From Oscillospiraceae bacterium (GTDB lineage: Bacteria; Bacillota; Clostridia; Oscillospirales; Acutalibacteraceae): DNA of 64,000 nt. The stretch covers positions 1-64,000 of the forward strand of contig SVOY01000002.1 in assembly GCA_015066105.1 (NCBI GenBank). Direction: 5' to 3'. The notes under the pieces were generated by a model. It did not search any database and had not been told where the DNA came from. It saw only the letters and a list, made by a program, of their open reading frames with translations. The position numbers and the translations under genes are program-made. This document shows positions 27,701-34,677 of the stretch, piece by piece (the stretch's first letter is position 1; each line of letters begins with the position of its first letter).

Positions 27701-27847
27701 GGCATATATGAGTAACTGTTCACCAAAGTTGTATTTATAGTTATTGGAAGCCGTTTTAAGAAAGGCTTTCCAATCCTCAAAGCTGGCTGTTACTTTTTGG
27801 ATTTTGTCGTTGTAGATTCCTGTGATATATTCGTATTTTCCGGACAT
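18674..27847 (-). CDS. Giant multidomain protein: N6-adenine methyltransferase, MutS-I-like domain and SNF2/DEAH helicase
   Basis: 3057 aa, far longer than ordinary helicases. In order: an LtrC-like N-terminus (FEDWKAFLKTASNNYKYNFG); a disordered Gly/Asp/Gln-rich linker at ~281-398 that also encodes tnpV in another frame; several polyvalent-protein-type segments; a MutS-I-like domain near 1100 (LYQVGDFFEAYN); a methyltransferase with SAM motif ILEPSCGVGNF near 1582 and GNVPFG (NPPY-like) near 1649; a helicase with GAGKTFT near 2262, FVDEAHSFKN near 2420 and QQREGRIIRQGNE near 2749; and a coiled-coil end. Similar fusions are standard in Tn1549-like elements, where roles in antirestriction and DNA processing are presumed. 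GAGGTG precedes the ATG. Confidence 0.9.
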   Translation of the reverse strand: MSGKYEYITGIYNDKIQKVTASFEDWKAFLKTASNNYKYNFGEQLLIYAQKPEATACAEIGFWNEKMQRWVNRGASGIALFDYASGKQRLRYVFDVSDTNSFYGYEVPRWEVKERYHSEISEALSNAFGEVAEGGLESVIDDTARNLVEDNALDYISVLEEVKNGSFLEELDSDNISVIFKDALSSSVGYMMMKRCGLDADSFYDFEDFKAIFNFNTHEVVVQLGNALSDISEMGIREIESTVKNLQKNERKRNRTFVKEKEIDYDEGAKEKEITERSNENVTDSVQTGGRLQNPEHQTSAGGERYSWQVRYDEDEIPAAEQVGNVYASDNQGHIDENAQEDRGRSERDAGTPDRTDDESTGRDGRAQGEQSDALGADDEQHPPLGRGDSSQGADLQLSGHDFNGRGSGIDYYHQDKEKNELLRTYLRSHIDEIATFYESHSDREERGDFIKSFFTSEPYEITLSNGVKAGIEAYSDAIHFFRGDRNNPESEVWGRWHGVERDIFGMMLLEEWTDPQALLLPSANNQIEFIGDKVKDAVLPLPQAAIDYILGVGSGFSEGKMRIYRHFSESLSKEENIKFLKDEYGTGGHTDAIPGSGYWENHDAKGIEISDHYSVPQRRVLFKWNYIEKRISELIRLDRYLNPKEKASYPQWLADKMLKEAEWKRENDIRTFINEAPEEAEQPKEYRYEYKLGDTVYIGADEYSILSFEDTVVLSDSKFPLFTKEFSKSDFEKKVKENPANNHLRTEIEVERPAFSEQPEAEIDESNKPDFIVQYEQIKKENPDGVLLTHIGPFYFAFGKDAEILGKHTGYVVSRKNFYGNVFVPYLQVLDFNLSYCSKKLNENDVSLTVMTLDKGVIDRYPALSEDILSIPDELDANYTDAFFINKENGSFDWLYYNPDGNDGKGQFVINHFYLADVFEAVDAHKEADGFFDYLGTVARQELADNDTEDFRKALEQFHGKPDLTDLTDETMTSILSAAQEMDKPVLTFVQPETGETKVLYNILSALRIEDIELSYEDGTLVAKDEDNTWKGRDFYRFLTDEVFVYDKDGGVLGLDEKLLAGFNEYANIHNISLKGNNLTPLYRSYLKIKEEHPDTIVLYQVGDFFEAYNSDAKKVAEALDLMLTSRSIGNDERAPLVGLPKHALETYINLLNDRGFDVTVSSLESGERDTATMVSIHKDEPKETTPVGRIDYFDADGKRSDTIEYTNADSFEKDIKADAKDGETMFIAVYMDKDGKTIPLEFLNELDPPQRFATVPSPYLSKDLFEKLADFYEDIDFFDFRDSLEAGESKEDLAEKFASDLQTPEDIDKAIKGLEEIKSEYGTDEKDIDLANVLIKALQDEKARITPISDADLIGKEVIIDGDKYIIEKIDPVFGDVSMRDTSSFYPINRVEKINFVREHLAEPKQSYTTEKVEEISGEKSGLPYDVVIQTIKTEEADLTPAWEKKEEHKPKLLKPDVPESQKHNFVITDDNLGVGGLKAKFRANMDAINLLHNLEFENRLATPEEQEVLSKYVGFGGLADAFDESKENWADEFKELIVTLSPEEYDAARESTLTAFYTPPVVIRSMYEALTNMGFKTGNILEPSCGVGNFMGLLPESMKDSKFYGVELDSITGRIAQQLYQKANIAVQGYEKTDLPDSFFDIAIGNVPFGQFGVSDRKYNKHNWLIHDYFFGKTLDKVRPGGVVAFITSSGTLDKRNSNVRKYIAQRADFLGAIRLPNNTFKANAGTEVTSDIIFLQKRDTLVTEEPDWVHLDRDENGNEYNKYFVDHPEMVLGEMVMESSQFGQSLTCKPYEDRELSDLLSEAVQNIHAEITEVEIQEAGEAVDNSIPADPDVRNFSFTVVDGQVYYRENSRMNAVEVSATAENRIKGMVEIRDSVRELIQLQTEDHPDSAIQSAQDKLNEVYDRFTKKYGLINSRANRLVFSDDSSYYLLCSLEVIGENGELKRKADMFTKRTIKPHIKVTSVETASEALAVSIGDKARVDMPYMCSLSCKTEQVLFEELKGTIFLNPLHTHEHDGQDKYLTADEYLSGNVREKLALAKRSAELYPEDYNINVEYLEKVQPKDLDASEISVRLGATWLPTDDVQDFIFETLRTPRYCQYNMKVNFSPLTGEWAIKGKSYDRMNVMAENTYGTPRINAYKIIEDTLNLKDVRIFDYVEDEYGNRKPVLNKKETAIAQGKQEMIKQAFQDWIWKDPERRERLCRMYNDTFNSMRAREYDGSHITFSGMNPEIKLREHQVNAVARIMYGGNSLLAHVVGAGKTFTMVAAAQESKRLGLCNKSLIVVPNHLTEQWATEYLQLYPSANILVATKKDFETKNRKKFCARIATGDYDAVIIGHSQFEKIPISIERQRYMLEQQIDEITLGIEQAKYDRGEKFTIKQLEKTRKSLEVKLDKLNDQSRKDDVINFEELGIDRLFVDEAHSFKNLFLYTKMRNVGGIAQTEAQKSSDLYMKCRYLDEVTGNKGVVFATGTPVSNSMVELYTMQRYLQYDALSDKRLQHFDSWASTFGETVTAIELAPEGTGYRAKTRFAKFYNLPELMMMFKQVADIQTADMLNLPVPKANYHNIAVKPTDIQKEIVASLGERAEKVRNKMVDSSQDNMLLITNDGRKLALDQRLTNEMLPDEPDSKVSVCADNVFKIWEKTAEQKSTQLIFCDLSTPHNDGKFNVYDDIKKKLIAKGVPENEIAFIHNADTEAKKKELFSKVREGKVRVLIGSTAKMGAGTNVQKKLIAIHHTDCPWRPADLQQREGRIIRQGNENPEVEIYSYVTEETFDAYLYQLVENKQKFIGQIMTSKSPVRSAEDVDEQALSYAEIKALATGNPYIKEKMDLDIEVSKLKLLYQSHLSQRYALEDKLIKKFPTDIKTYEILIDGYENDIQLAKDNTFPVEDGISTMVIEGVAHNDKKAAGSAILELCHAMTSPEKKYIGTYRGFNMYLSFNSFEKEYNVTLEGALQHSISVGADIQGNITRLDNLISRLPDRLEACREKLAETEKQIENAKAEIARPFPKEQELKEKSERLAELNAMLDMDHKDNEIDEGEVSSDEPERKERSYAR
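26653..27006 (-). CDS. tnpV: TnpV transposon-associated protein, nested out of frame in the giant gene
   Basis: 117 aa read in the +1 frame relative to the giant gene, same strand, entirely inside it. The sequence matches the TnpV family end to end: YRQVGDYKIPNIKLPQEE, LGRYGMMRMKFLQQNKSG, MMKAQGVTEELKENNQMLW and the C-terminus NNIRHSAEEIVLKELIYS. AAAGGAG lies 8 bases before the ATG at 27006 (MSQIQ). TnpV is associated with clostridial transposons such as Tn4451-like elements; its biochemical role is unknown. The intact frame, complete family length and own ribosome site argue that it is translated. Confidence 0.82.
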   Translation of the reverse strand: MSQIQYRQVGDYKIPNIKLPQEENVTLGRYGMMRMKFLQQNKSGMYMLLITKGTLMRTLKKTEDEANEMLERLTEQMMKAQGVTEELKENNQMLWVQMMNNIRHSAEEIVLKELIYS

Positions 27848-28092
27848 TCAGGCTTCACCTCACCGTCATTCATTACTTTCTCATACTTTACAAGGAAAGA
27901 GAAAAGCTTGTTCTGCTTAACGCTTTCCATAATCTGATAAATCATAACAACATCAGCAAAGGATATATCCTTTGCATCCATAAGGTCCTTGGGTGTGAGC
28001 TTTTTAATTTCATCCTCGGAGCTGATACCGAGAGAAACGAGCTTTTCAAGTGCTTTAAACTTTTTAGCTACTTCGTTTGGTACTTTCGCCAT
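27790..28092 (-). CDS. Conserved hypothetical protein upstream of the giant helicase
   Basis: 100 aa, soluble and helical. The core KKFKALEKLVSLGISSEDEI, KKLTPKDLMDAKDISFADVV resembles short proteins that sit immediately before the giant helicase gene in related elements. The tail is Ser/Thr/Lys-rich. AAGGTG precedes the ATG and the stop lies 58 bases inside the giant gene, implying coupled translation. Function unknown. Confidence 0.75.
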   Translation of the reverse strand: MAKVPNEVAKKFKALEKLVSLGISSEDEIKKLTPKDLMDAKDISFADVVMIYQIMESVKQNKLFSFLVKYEKVMNDGEVKPECPENTNISQESTTTKSKK

Positions 28093-28210
28093 CTTTTTTC
28101 ACCTTGCTTTCTTCAAATTCTGATATGATTTTTTTATAACAAACACCACAAACATCTCCGTTGTGATAGCAGCATGAGGCACATCCGAGTGCCTTTTCAT
28201 CAACAAGCAT
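28064..28210 (-). CDS. Small cysteine-rich protein (48 aa)
   Basis: Frame from the ATG at 28210: MLVDEKALGCASCCYHNGDV, then CGVCYKKIISEFEESK. Five cysteines and a histidine (C-x2-CC-x-H and C-x2-C) form a likely zinc-binding knuckle. The frame starts after an in-frame TGA just downstream of the upstream gene's stop and overlaps the next gene by 29 bases. No strong ribosome site precedes it, so coupling to the upstream gene would be needed. The pattern looks real but expression is uncertain. Confidence 0.5.
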   Translation of the reverse strand: MLVDEKALGCASCCYHNGDVCGVCYKKIISEFEESKVKKDGESTKRSS

Positions 28211-28225
28211 AACTGACGATGCGCT

Positions 28226-29179
28226 TCATCGTGCTTCACCTCTCTGTCTGTCCCTCGGCTCTTTATATACGCCGTTTTCATTGTAGTTCTGAGGATCGGC
28301 AAGAGGTGTTTTCCAACCGTTAATTATGCCGCCAATCATAGCTTCTGCCTGCTGTTTTGTAATGCCCATTTCACGGTTATGTCCGTCAGCAAGCTCTCTG
28401 TTCTTTTCCGGGCTGTCATAGGCATTACTTACATCGGTAACTTCATATTCACCTTTGGTGATGATTATAAGTCTGCCGCTTTCCGGGTGAACAGCATAGC
28501 TCCTTTCGGGAAGCGAGGAACGAAGCGGAATAACCTTGTTTTTGTTATTCTCCATAAGCTCTGCAAACTCACAGATATGATAGAGATTACCGCCGATTTC
28601 CGTGTGGTAATCATCAATATACCTGCAGGTTTTATCAAGCTTTTGTCCGTCAGGGTACTTTATTCTGATTTTGTCACCGTCGGGAATGGTGAATGTTCTT
28701 CGGTATGAGGAAGTAATAAACCTGATGCCCTTACTTGCACAGACAAGATGATTTTCAAGGAAATGCTTTACATAGCAGTAACAGTAAAGGTTGTATTCGC
28801 CCTTATTGGGGTTAAGCCTTAACAGATAAGTATGGTTATCCGTATCCACTCTGACACCGTAATACTGATTATCTGCACCGCTGTACTGCTTTGCATTACT
28901 GCGACAATACTGACTGAGCTTTGTTCTGTCAGAGAGCATATTGCCGTATTTTTCATCAAAGCGAAGGGTATTGATTACCTCGTCAAACTCTCTTGAAAAT
29001 TCATCGCTCTTGTAGTATGAGGAAATCTCATTCCAAGTGGAATAAAATTCTTTACCGCTTGAGCCGAGGTCTGCACGAAGATAACCTATGCAGGCTGTCT
29101 GCTGATAAAGCTGACTGCTCTGTCTGAAGGTGTATTTTTCAAGATTTTCGGTAAGTGGTGTTACACAAAGCTCTGTCAT
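28226..29179 (-). CDS. Conserved conjugative-element protein of unknown function
   Basis: 317 aa from the ATG at 29179 (MTELCVTPLTENLEKYTFRQ). The frame opens earlier, but GGAAAGGG lies 7 bases before 29179 and the ATG overlaps the upstream stop as ATGA. A globular N-terminal domain has many Tyr and Cys. The C-terminal ~70 residues (VHPESGRLIIITKGEYEVTD, EMGITKQQAEAMIGGIINGW) recall tails common in clostridial element proteins, often labelled DUF4316-like; that label is tentative. No catalytic motif or membrane segment. Confidence 0.7.
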   Translation of the reverse strand: MTELCVTPLTENLEKYTFRQSSQLYQQTACIGYLRADLGSSGKEFYSTWNEISSYYKSDEFSREFDEVINTLRFDEKYGNMLSDRTKLSQYCRSNAKQYSGADNQYYGVRVDTDNHTYLLRLNPNKGEYNLYCYCYVKHFLENHLVCASKGIRFITSSYRRTFTIPDGDKIRIKYPDGQKLDKTCRYIDDYHTEIGGNLYHICEFAELMENNKNKVIPLRSSLPERSYAVHPESGRLIIITKGEYEVTDVSNAYDSPEKNRELADGHNREMGITKQQAEAMIGGIINGWKTPLADPQNYNENGVYKEPRDRQRGEAR

Positions 29180-29775
29180 CTTGCATCCCTTTCCTTTCTT
29201 CTGTGGGCAATATTCTTCTGAACCTCGTCCAATCTTTCCTTTGCCCAATCGGGAAGGTCATCCTTTTCGATGATACCGAGAACATCCGAGCGTTCAAACC
29301 TTGCCTCTTTACCGCTGTAAATATTTGTACAGAAGCAGGCAGATCCTCTTGAATTAGGCTCTGCTCCAAAGCCGCCTGTACAAAGCTGCAACTGCTTTGT
29401 TGCAATCTGATATTCGGGCTTGAACACATCAGCACGGATAACAACTACCTTGTTTTTAATACTGTCATCGGCTTCAAGTACCTGACACCCTTCTTTCGTA
29501 ATGGGGGTCATATCCACACTGATTTTTGATTTTTCATCAATAACCTTCTCTGCTTCATTTTTAACTCTTTCGGCAAATATTTTTACGATTTCCGCATAGT
29601 CACCGCCTACAAGAGCATCGACATATCTTTCAAAAATGCCGTTGTTTTCATAGTTGGCTACAACAAATCTTTCATCGGGAGCAGTGGTTTTGTCCTCACC
29701 GATTATGATTTCTTTTGTACCGATTTCAAATGCTGTGGTAACCTCATAATTACCTGCCATTCTTTTTTCTGCCAT
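29176..29775 (-). CDS. Conserved conjugative-element protein of unknown function
   Basis: 199 aa, soluble. Sections such as RFVVANYENNGIFERYVDAL, LCTGGFGAEPNSRGSACFCT and a C-terminal PDWAKERLDEVQKNI match in style a family I recall from Tn1549-like elements. Its Gly/Cys-rich turn resembles large polyvalent protein-associated domains. No function can be assigned. AAGGAGG lies about 8 bases before the ATG, and the stop overlaps the next start (ATGA). Confidence 0.7.
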   Translation of the reverse strand: MAEKRMAGNYEVTTAFEIGTKEIIIGEDKTTAPDERFVVANYENNGIFERYVDALVGGDYAEIVKIFAERVKNEAEKVIDEKSKISVDMTPITKEGCQVLEADDSIKNKVVVIRADVFKPEYQIATKQLQLCTGGFGAEPNSRGSACFCTNIYSGKEARFERSDVLGIIEKDDLPDWAKERLDEVQKNIAHRRKERDAR

Positions 29776-29790
29776 AATATATACCTCCTT

Positions 29791-30108
29791 TTATTCGTTT
29801 TTAGTTGTGAGCATTACAGAAAGACCGAGAGGGGTAAAAGAATAGCTTTTTGTACGGTCAAATCTGCTTTTGTTGTGTTCCGTTCTCAAAATATATCCTT
29901 TGTGGCGAAGTCTTTTAAGAGCGCCGTAAACGGCACCCTTACCCATAAAGGGAAATACTGCCGTAAAATTGTTTACAGAGCATCTGTACCACAATTTACC
30001 CCAAAGAATGAAGCCTTTTTCTTTCTGTTGCTCGTATAAATATCCTGCGATTAAAGCAGAATTTATACCGCAATTTTCCGCTATGATATTACTGTATTTA
30101 CAAGTCAT
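29791..30108 (-). CDS. Winged-helix DNA-binding protein, putative
   Basis: 105 aa. The pattern GAVYGALKRLRHKGYILRTEH followed by a short beta wing (KSYSFTPLGLSVM) resembles a winged helix-turn-helix of the kind in replication initiators or PadR-like regulators. The N-terminus NIIAENCGINSALIAGYLYE is helical. It starts the accessory block after the repeat-protein terminator and could regulate or initiate transcription or replication of the element. GAAAGGA precedes the ATG. Confidence 0.6.
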   Translation of the reverse strand: MTCKYSNIIAENCGINSALIAGYLYEQQKEKGFILWGKLWYRCSVNNFTAVFPFMGKGAVYGALKRLRHKGYILRTEHNKSRFDRTKSYSFTPLGLSVMLTTKNE

Positions 30109-30124
30109 AATTTTAATCCTTTCT

Positions 30125-30168
30125 CAAAGAAAAAGGACTGCTCCTTTTCTTTGAGAAGGAAACAGTCC
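30125..30168 (-). terminator. Terminator after the repeat surface-protein gene
   Basis: GGACTG at 30135-30140 pairs with CAGTCC at 30163-30168, with further TCC/GGA pairing inside. TTTTTCTTT follows on the minus strand. It separates the surface-protein/pilus block from the accessory block. Confidence 0.7.
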
Positions 30169-30188
30169 AAAAGTATTTGTTATTTTAT

Positions 30189-33100
30189 TTATCTTCCGAT
30201 GTACCAATCGTCATACGCTGAATCCGTCAGGCGTACTGCATCAGCCTTGGAAGCTCTTTTAATCATACCCGATGGTGTCCAGAAATCTCTCTGTTCAATA
30301 CATACCGTATAATCTCCGTCGGGATACCATAAGGGTGTGAAATGAACATAACCGTAAGTGCCGTTTTCTCTGAAACGCCACTTATCGTTGTTAAGCTCAA
30401 GTGTTCTGAAATTGCCCTCTGTACTTTCATAACCGAATTCGGGGAATAAAGCCATAGCATACTGTGAGGTTGTGTAGCTGTCCGTATTGGGAATGTTGTA
30501 GCCTACAACGGAGCTTACGGAGTTTGTAAAGGAAAGAGCAAGGCCGTAGCCTGACTTCATATTCCACATTCCACTTACCTTTTTAGCCGTTTCACCCGTT
30601 GCAGGAGTTATATACGGCGTTGTATTGGCTATGCCTATGGCATATTCGTACTTTTTGAATGTGCCGTCTTCATATTTCCATAACCACCAAGAAGCCGCAC
30701 CGCTTGTGGTTGCAGGCAAGGTCGGTGTACTGAAACCGCTCGGCTTCTTCTTTTCAAACTGTGTGTCGGGTGTTTCCGAGATTATATACGGTACAGTAGA
30801 GTTATACATATTCTTTAAGTTGTATGATTTACCGTCATCAATAATCTCGCCCGTAATCTTTACCTGTCCGCCATTAATACCCGTAGGCACCTTCCACTTA
30901 AAGTAAAGAAGGTTTTTATCACTGCCCGGCACAACAACATTTTCTATTGTTTCAGCATGAAGAAGTGTGCTGTTTCTGTAAACCTTGAATCGAACATCTA
31001 CCTCATCAGAGGGAGTATAATTATCCGTATAGCCGTTTTTAAGCCAGAACGAAGAAACAACCTCTGTCTGTTCACGGTATGCGGCATTAGGTGTAATGGG
31101 TACAAGAGTAAGCGGATGATTAACCTTACAAGTAAGGGTTAATTCATTGTTTGTTCCGTCTGTTTCGTACTCTGTATTACCTATACCCATACCTTCCTGA
31201 TATACACCGCCCCAAATAGTGAATGTTCTCTTATTCGGCACGGTAAACTCTTTTCCCCATAAACCTGCATAACTCTTTGCAGGAATTGAATATACTGCAT
31301 TTCCAATTTTTTCACGGTCATCGTTATAGTTTTCAACAAAAACCTTTGCATTGGTATTGTTGTAGTAAATATATCTGACCTTTACCTGCTGTCCTGCTTC
31401 GAGCTTTAAGGGGTCAAGTTCCTTGTTTGTGTTCTTATCATAAAGTTTGATTTCATTGAGCTGTAAATCACAAGGTGCAACAGGAAGCTCCATCCAAGAT
31501 GATTCCTCTGTATGTTCCTTATCATTCATCCACCAAGTAATGAGGTTAAATCTCAACTTGTTCTGTGATGTCAAAGGAACGGTATATGTGTTAAGAGAGC
31601 TGTTAAGGGTCTGAACACCAGATTTTGAAAGTATAATCTTATTCTTTGCTACATCATAACCGTCATTTGCTGTGTATGCACTTATCCATTTTGATCCGTT
31701 ATAGTAGTACAATGAGCCTCTTACATACTCAAGAGGATTCCATGTATTACCACCCTTGAACTTATATGCCAACTTTACATGCTGACCGGAATAAAGAGTA
31801 CCGCTTGAGCCATCCATACCGTTGTAGGCTGTGATAACACCTTCGTAGCCTCTTGCTTCAACCTTGTATCTGTAAACAACAGGTTTTACGGGAATATAGA
31901 AGGTCTTGACTGCACCGCTTTTAAGAACATTACCCGAAGCGTCAATCCAATCGGTTTTAGCTTCAATTTCATAATATCCTATGCTTTCGGGAACAGTCTT
32001 GTAATCTCCCGTAAACTGTACCGGGAAATATTGCGATGCGGAGCTTGAACTGCTGAGTGTAACATCTCTTGTAGTCCAAGAGCCTCCTTTATACCTTACA
32101 TACTGTCTTGCTTTGTAGCTCTCTATTTCAGCCGGGAAATGTATGTTAAACCAAATGGTATCACCCATAACGGGATAGTTTGTTTTGTAAACATAATCAT
32201 CAAATACATTGCCCCTTGTGTAGCCGAAAAGAGTTGTTTTATCGCTCTTTGTACCTTCATATACACTGCACTGTTCAACGAGAAGAACGGGGTCATACTG
32301 CCACTGTGCATAAAGAGTAACTGTTGCACCGTCGGTAGTTGTCAGATTTTTAACTGACTGCTTATCCTTATAGGTTGTACCGCTTCCGTCAGCCTTTGTG
32401 TTCCAATTTTTGAACTTATATGATGTTCTCGTAAAGCCGTTTCCAGTAAGATTTTTGGCAACATCATAGGTCATACTCATTGAAGCAGTCGAGCCGCCAG
32501 TTGAACTGTTACCGTGGAACTTGATTGTGTAAGTTATCGGTGTCCACTGAGCATAAAGGCTTATTGTACCGCCGTCTGTTGAGGTCAGATTTTTAACTGA
32601 CTGCTTATTGGTATATGCCGTTCCGCTTCCGTCTGACTTTGTGTTCCATCCGGTAAACTTATATCCTGTCTTTACGAAACCGTTGGCAGTTAAATTCTGT
32701 GCTTTATCATAGGTCATTGTCATAGATGCGGTTGAGCCGCTTGTACTGCCGTTTCCATAGAAGTTAATAGTGTAGGTTATAGGCGACCAACGGGCATAGA
32801 GATAAACAGTTGCACCGTTTGTGGTAGTCAGGTTTTTAACTGACTGCTTATTGGAATATGAGGTGCCGCTGTTATCAGACTTTGTGTTCCAATGGGAAAA
32901 CTTGTATCCCGTCCTTACATAGCCGTTGGCATTAAGGTTTTTCGCCACATCAAACTTCATGTTCATACTCGAAGTGGTACCGCTTGTATATCCGTTACCG
33001 TCAAAGGCTATGATATATGAATTGGTGTCCCACTGAGCATAAAGAGTAACAGTACCGCCGTTTGTGGTAGTCAGATTTTTAACTGACTGCTTGTTATAAT

Positions 33101-34664
33101 AGCTTGTACCGCTTCCGTCAGCCTTTGTGTTCCACCCTGTAAAGTGATAACCTGATTTAACAAAACCGTTTGCAGTAAGGGTTTTGGCTACATCGTAGGT
33201 CATTGACATTGATGCCGTTGAGCCGCTTGTACTGCCGTTGCCGTTAAACTTGATTGTATAGGTATTCGGTTTCCATTGTGCATATAGCGTCATGCTCACA
33301 TTGCCCGTCTTGATACCTGAGTTGAGGTCTGTGGGCTTAATGGTATTATCACTTTGGCTGAAGGTTGTACCGCCCGATGAGGTTGTACCCCAAGTGGAGA
33401 ATGTATATCCTGTTTTATACAGACCGAAGGTGCCGGCATTTGTAAGTCCGTTATCTTTGGTTTTATTGTAAGTCCAAGTCTGAATATACTTTGTGCTGTC
33501 AGCTTCTTTATACACTACCTTGGATGAAAGATAGTATGTGTCGGAGCTGATTGCACCGCCGTTGGCATTAAAGCTGACCTTCAACTTGTACGGAGACCAC
33601 TGTGCATAAAGATTTACAGTTGCACCGTTTGTCTTTGTGAGGTTTTTGACCGACTGCTTATTACTGTATGATGTACCGCTTCCGTCAGCCTTTGTGTTCC
33701 ATCCGCTGAAGGAGTGTCCTGTTTTAGTGAAAGCATTTGCTGTAAGATTTTTAGCCGTGCCGTAGGACATTTTCATTGAGGACATTGTACCGCTTGTGCT
33801 TCCGTTACCGTTGAACTTAATGGTATAGGTAATATTCTGTGTTTCGTTATATGCAATACCTACGCCATAGCCTTTAGTAAGGATTGTGTTGAAGGTAGCT
33901 CTTGATGAGCTTCCTATCTTTGATGCAGCAGTCCATAACCCCTGACCGTCGGGAGTATATAACTTGTTAGGCCATATACGGTTAGTGTACGGAGCAATAA
34001 ATCCCCAAGTTGAGGATGTTCCGTTACTTGAGCCGCCGTCAGAGCTTCCGCCTAAAACACTTCGTCCGCAATAAGCCATTTCGGTTACGGTCAATGCCTG
34101 ATATTCACCCGCAAGGCAAACATCAAAAAGAGGCTCGATAATAACCTTATCACCGTAAACCATATTGGAAACGCTGCCCACACCGAGCTTTGAAAGCACC
34201 TGATTGATGTTTGCTTCATAGCTCTGCCATGTTTCAACACCACTCGGATTGGGAAGGTCTTTTACAAAGCTTATATTCGCTTCCTTGTAGCAGTTAGTGG
34301 TGTTATAGGTAGTTGAAAGTTTTGCGTTTCTGTTAGAAATGACGCCCAGCTTATTATACTTCTTTGAAAACTTCGCAGAGGTTGAATAAGCGTGGTCGCC
34401 ATTTGAGGTATCTCTGTAAACATCAATTACCTTTGTTACCTTCATATTACCGTCCGCATCAACGGCAGAAAAACGGTAGCCGACAACACAGTTTGAGTCT
34501 TCGGTGTCACGGATAACATAACCCGTGTTACTGCCATTTACGGCATCAATACTGCCGCCTGCACTGTCACCGTCCCAAGAAAGGGCAAAGGCTGAAATGG
34601 GAATTGATGAAAAGAGAGTGAGAATTACAAGAAAAACAGATAATATTCTTTTAATAACTATCAT
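30189..34664 (-). CDS. Large secreted surface protein with InlB-type B-repeats
   Basis: About 1491 aa from MIVIKRILSVFLVILTL at 34664; an upstream in-frame ATG at 34694 falls inside a terminator hairpin and is rejected. Signal peptide at about 1-28 ending ISAFA. A non-repeat domain of ~250 residues precedes six ~80-residue Listeria-Bacteroides (InlB B/Flg_new) repeats at ~277-790, e.g. FTGWNTKADGSGTSY, KQSVKNLTTTNG, LYAQW. About 700 residues of beta-sandwich-like sequence follow. No LPXTG motif or C-terminal anchor is seen, so it may be retained through the pilus or by wall binding. It lies downstream of the Tad genes in the same direction, fitting an adhesin role (inference). Confidence 0.85.
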   Translation of the reverse strand: MIVIKRILSVFLVILTLFSSIPISAFALSWDGDSAGGSIDAVNGSNTGYVIRDTEDSNCVVGYRFSAVDADGNMKVTKVIDVYRDTSNGDHAYSTSAKFSKKYNKLGVISNRNAKLSTTYNTTNCYKEANISFVKDLPNPSGVETWQSYEANINQVLSKLGVGSVSNMVYGDKVIIEPLFDVCLAGEYQALTVTEMAYCGRSVLGGSSDGGSSNGTSSTWGFIAPYTNRIWPNKLYTPDGQGLWTAASKIGSSSRATFNTILTKGYGVGIAYNETQNITYTIKFNGNGSTSGTMSSMKMSYGTAKNLTANAFTKTGHSFSGWNTKADGSGTSYSNKQSVKNLTKTNGATVNLYAQWSPYKLKVSFNANGGAISSDTYYLSSKVVYKEADSTKYIQTWTYNKTKDNGLTNAGTFGLYKTGYTFSTWGTTSSGGTTFSQSDNTIKPTDLNSGIKTGNVSMTLYAQWKPNTYTIKFNGNGSTSGSTASMSMTYDVAKTLTANGFVKSGYHFTGWNTKADGSGTSYYNKQSVKNLTTTNGGTVTLYAQWDTNSYIIAFDGNGYTSGTTSSMNMKFDVAKNLNANGYVRTGYKFSHWNTKSDNSGTSYSNKQSVKNLTTTNGATVYLYARWSPITYTINFYGNGSTSGSTASMTMTYDKAQNLTANGFVKTGYKFTGWNTKSDGSGTAYTNKQSVKNLTSTDGGTISLYAQWTPITYTIKFHGNSSTGGSTASMSMTYDVAKNLTGNGFTRTSYKFKNWNTKADGSGTTYKDKQSVKNLTTTDGATVTLYAQWQYDPVLLVEQCSVYEGTKSDKTTLFGYTRGNVFDDYVYKTNYPVMGDTIWFNIHFPAEIESYKARQYVRYKGGSWTTRDVTLSSSSSASQYFPVQFTGDYKTVPESIGYYEIEAKTDWIDASGNVLKSGAVKTFYIPVKPVVYRYKVEARGYEGVITAYNGMDGSSGTLYSGQHVKLAYKFKGGNTWNPLEYVRGSLYYYNGSKWISAYTANDGYDVAKNKIILSKSGVQTLNSSLNTYTVPLTSQNKLRFNLITWWMNDKEHTEESSWMELPVAPCDLQLNEIKLYDKNTNKELDPLKLEAGQQVKVRYIYYNNTNAKVFVENYNDDREKIGNAVYSIPAKSYAGLWGKEFTVPNKRTFTIWGGVYQEGMGIGNTEYETDGTNNELTLTCKVNHPLTLVPITPNAAYREQTEVVSSFWLKNGYTDNYTPSDEVDVRFKVYRNSTLLHAETIENVVVPGSDKNLLYFKWKVPTGINGGQVKITGEIIDDGKSYNLKNMYNSTVPYIISETPDTQFEKKKPSGFSTPTLPATTSGAASWWLWKYEDGTFKKYEYAIGIANTTPYITPATGETAKKVSGMWNMKSGYGLALSFTNSVSSVVGYNIPNTDSYTTSQYAMALFPEFGYESTEGNFRTLELNNDKWRFRENGTYGYVHFTPLWYPDGDYTVCIEQRDFWTPSGMIKRASKADAVRLTDSAYDDWYIGR
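32295..33834 (-). repeat. Six tandem InlB-type B-repeat units within the surface-protein gene
   Basis: Five units are close copies of ~80 codons, each with SG-x-NTK-x-D-x-SGT and KQSVKNLT and ending LYA(Q/R)W. The second unit is longer and divergent. DNA identity between the regular units is high, so recombination could change copy number. Confidence 0.85.
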
Positions 34665-34677
34665 CCTTTCCGATAAA

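Noticed and set aside
32295-33834. Possible CRISPR array
   Set aside because: The repeats are ~240-base in-frame protein repeats (InlB type), not short repeats with unique spacers; no cas genes are present.
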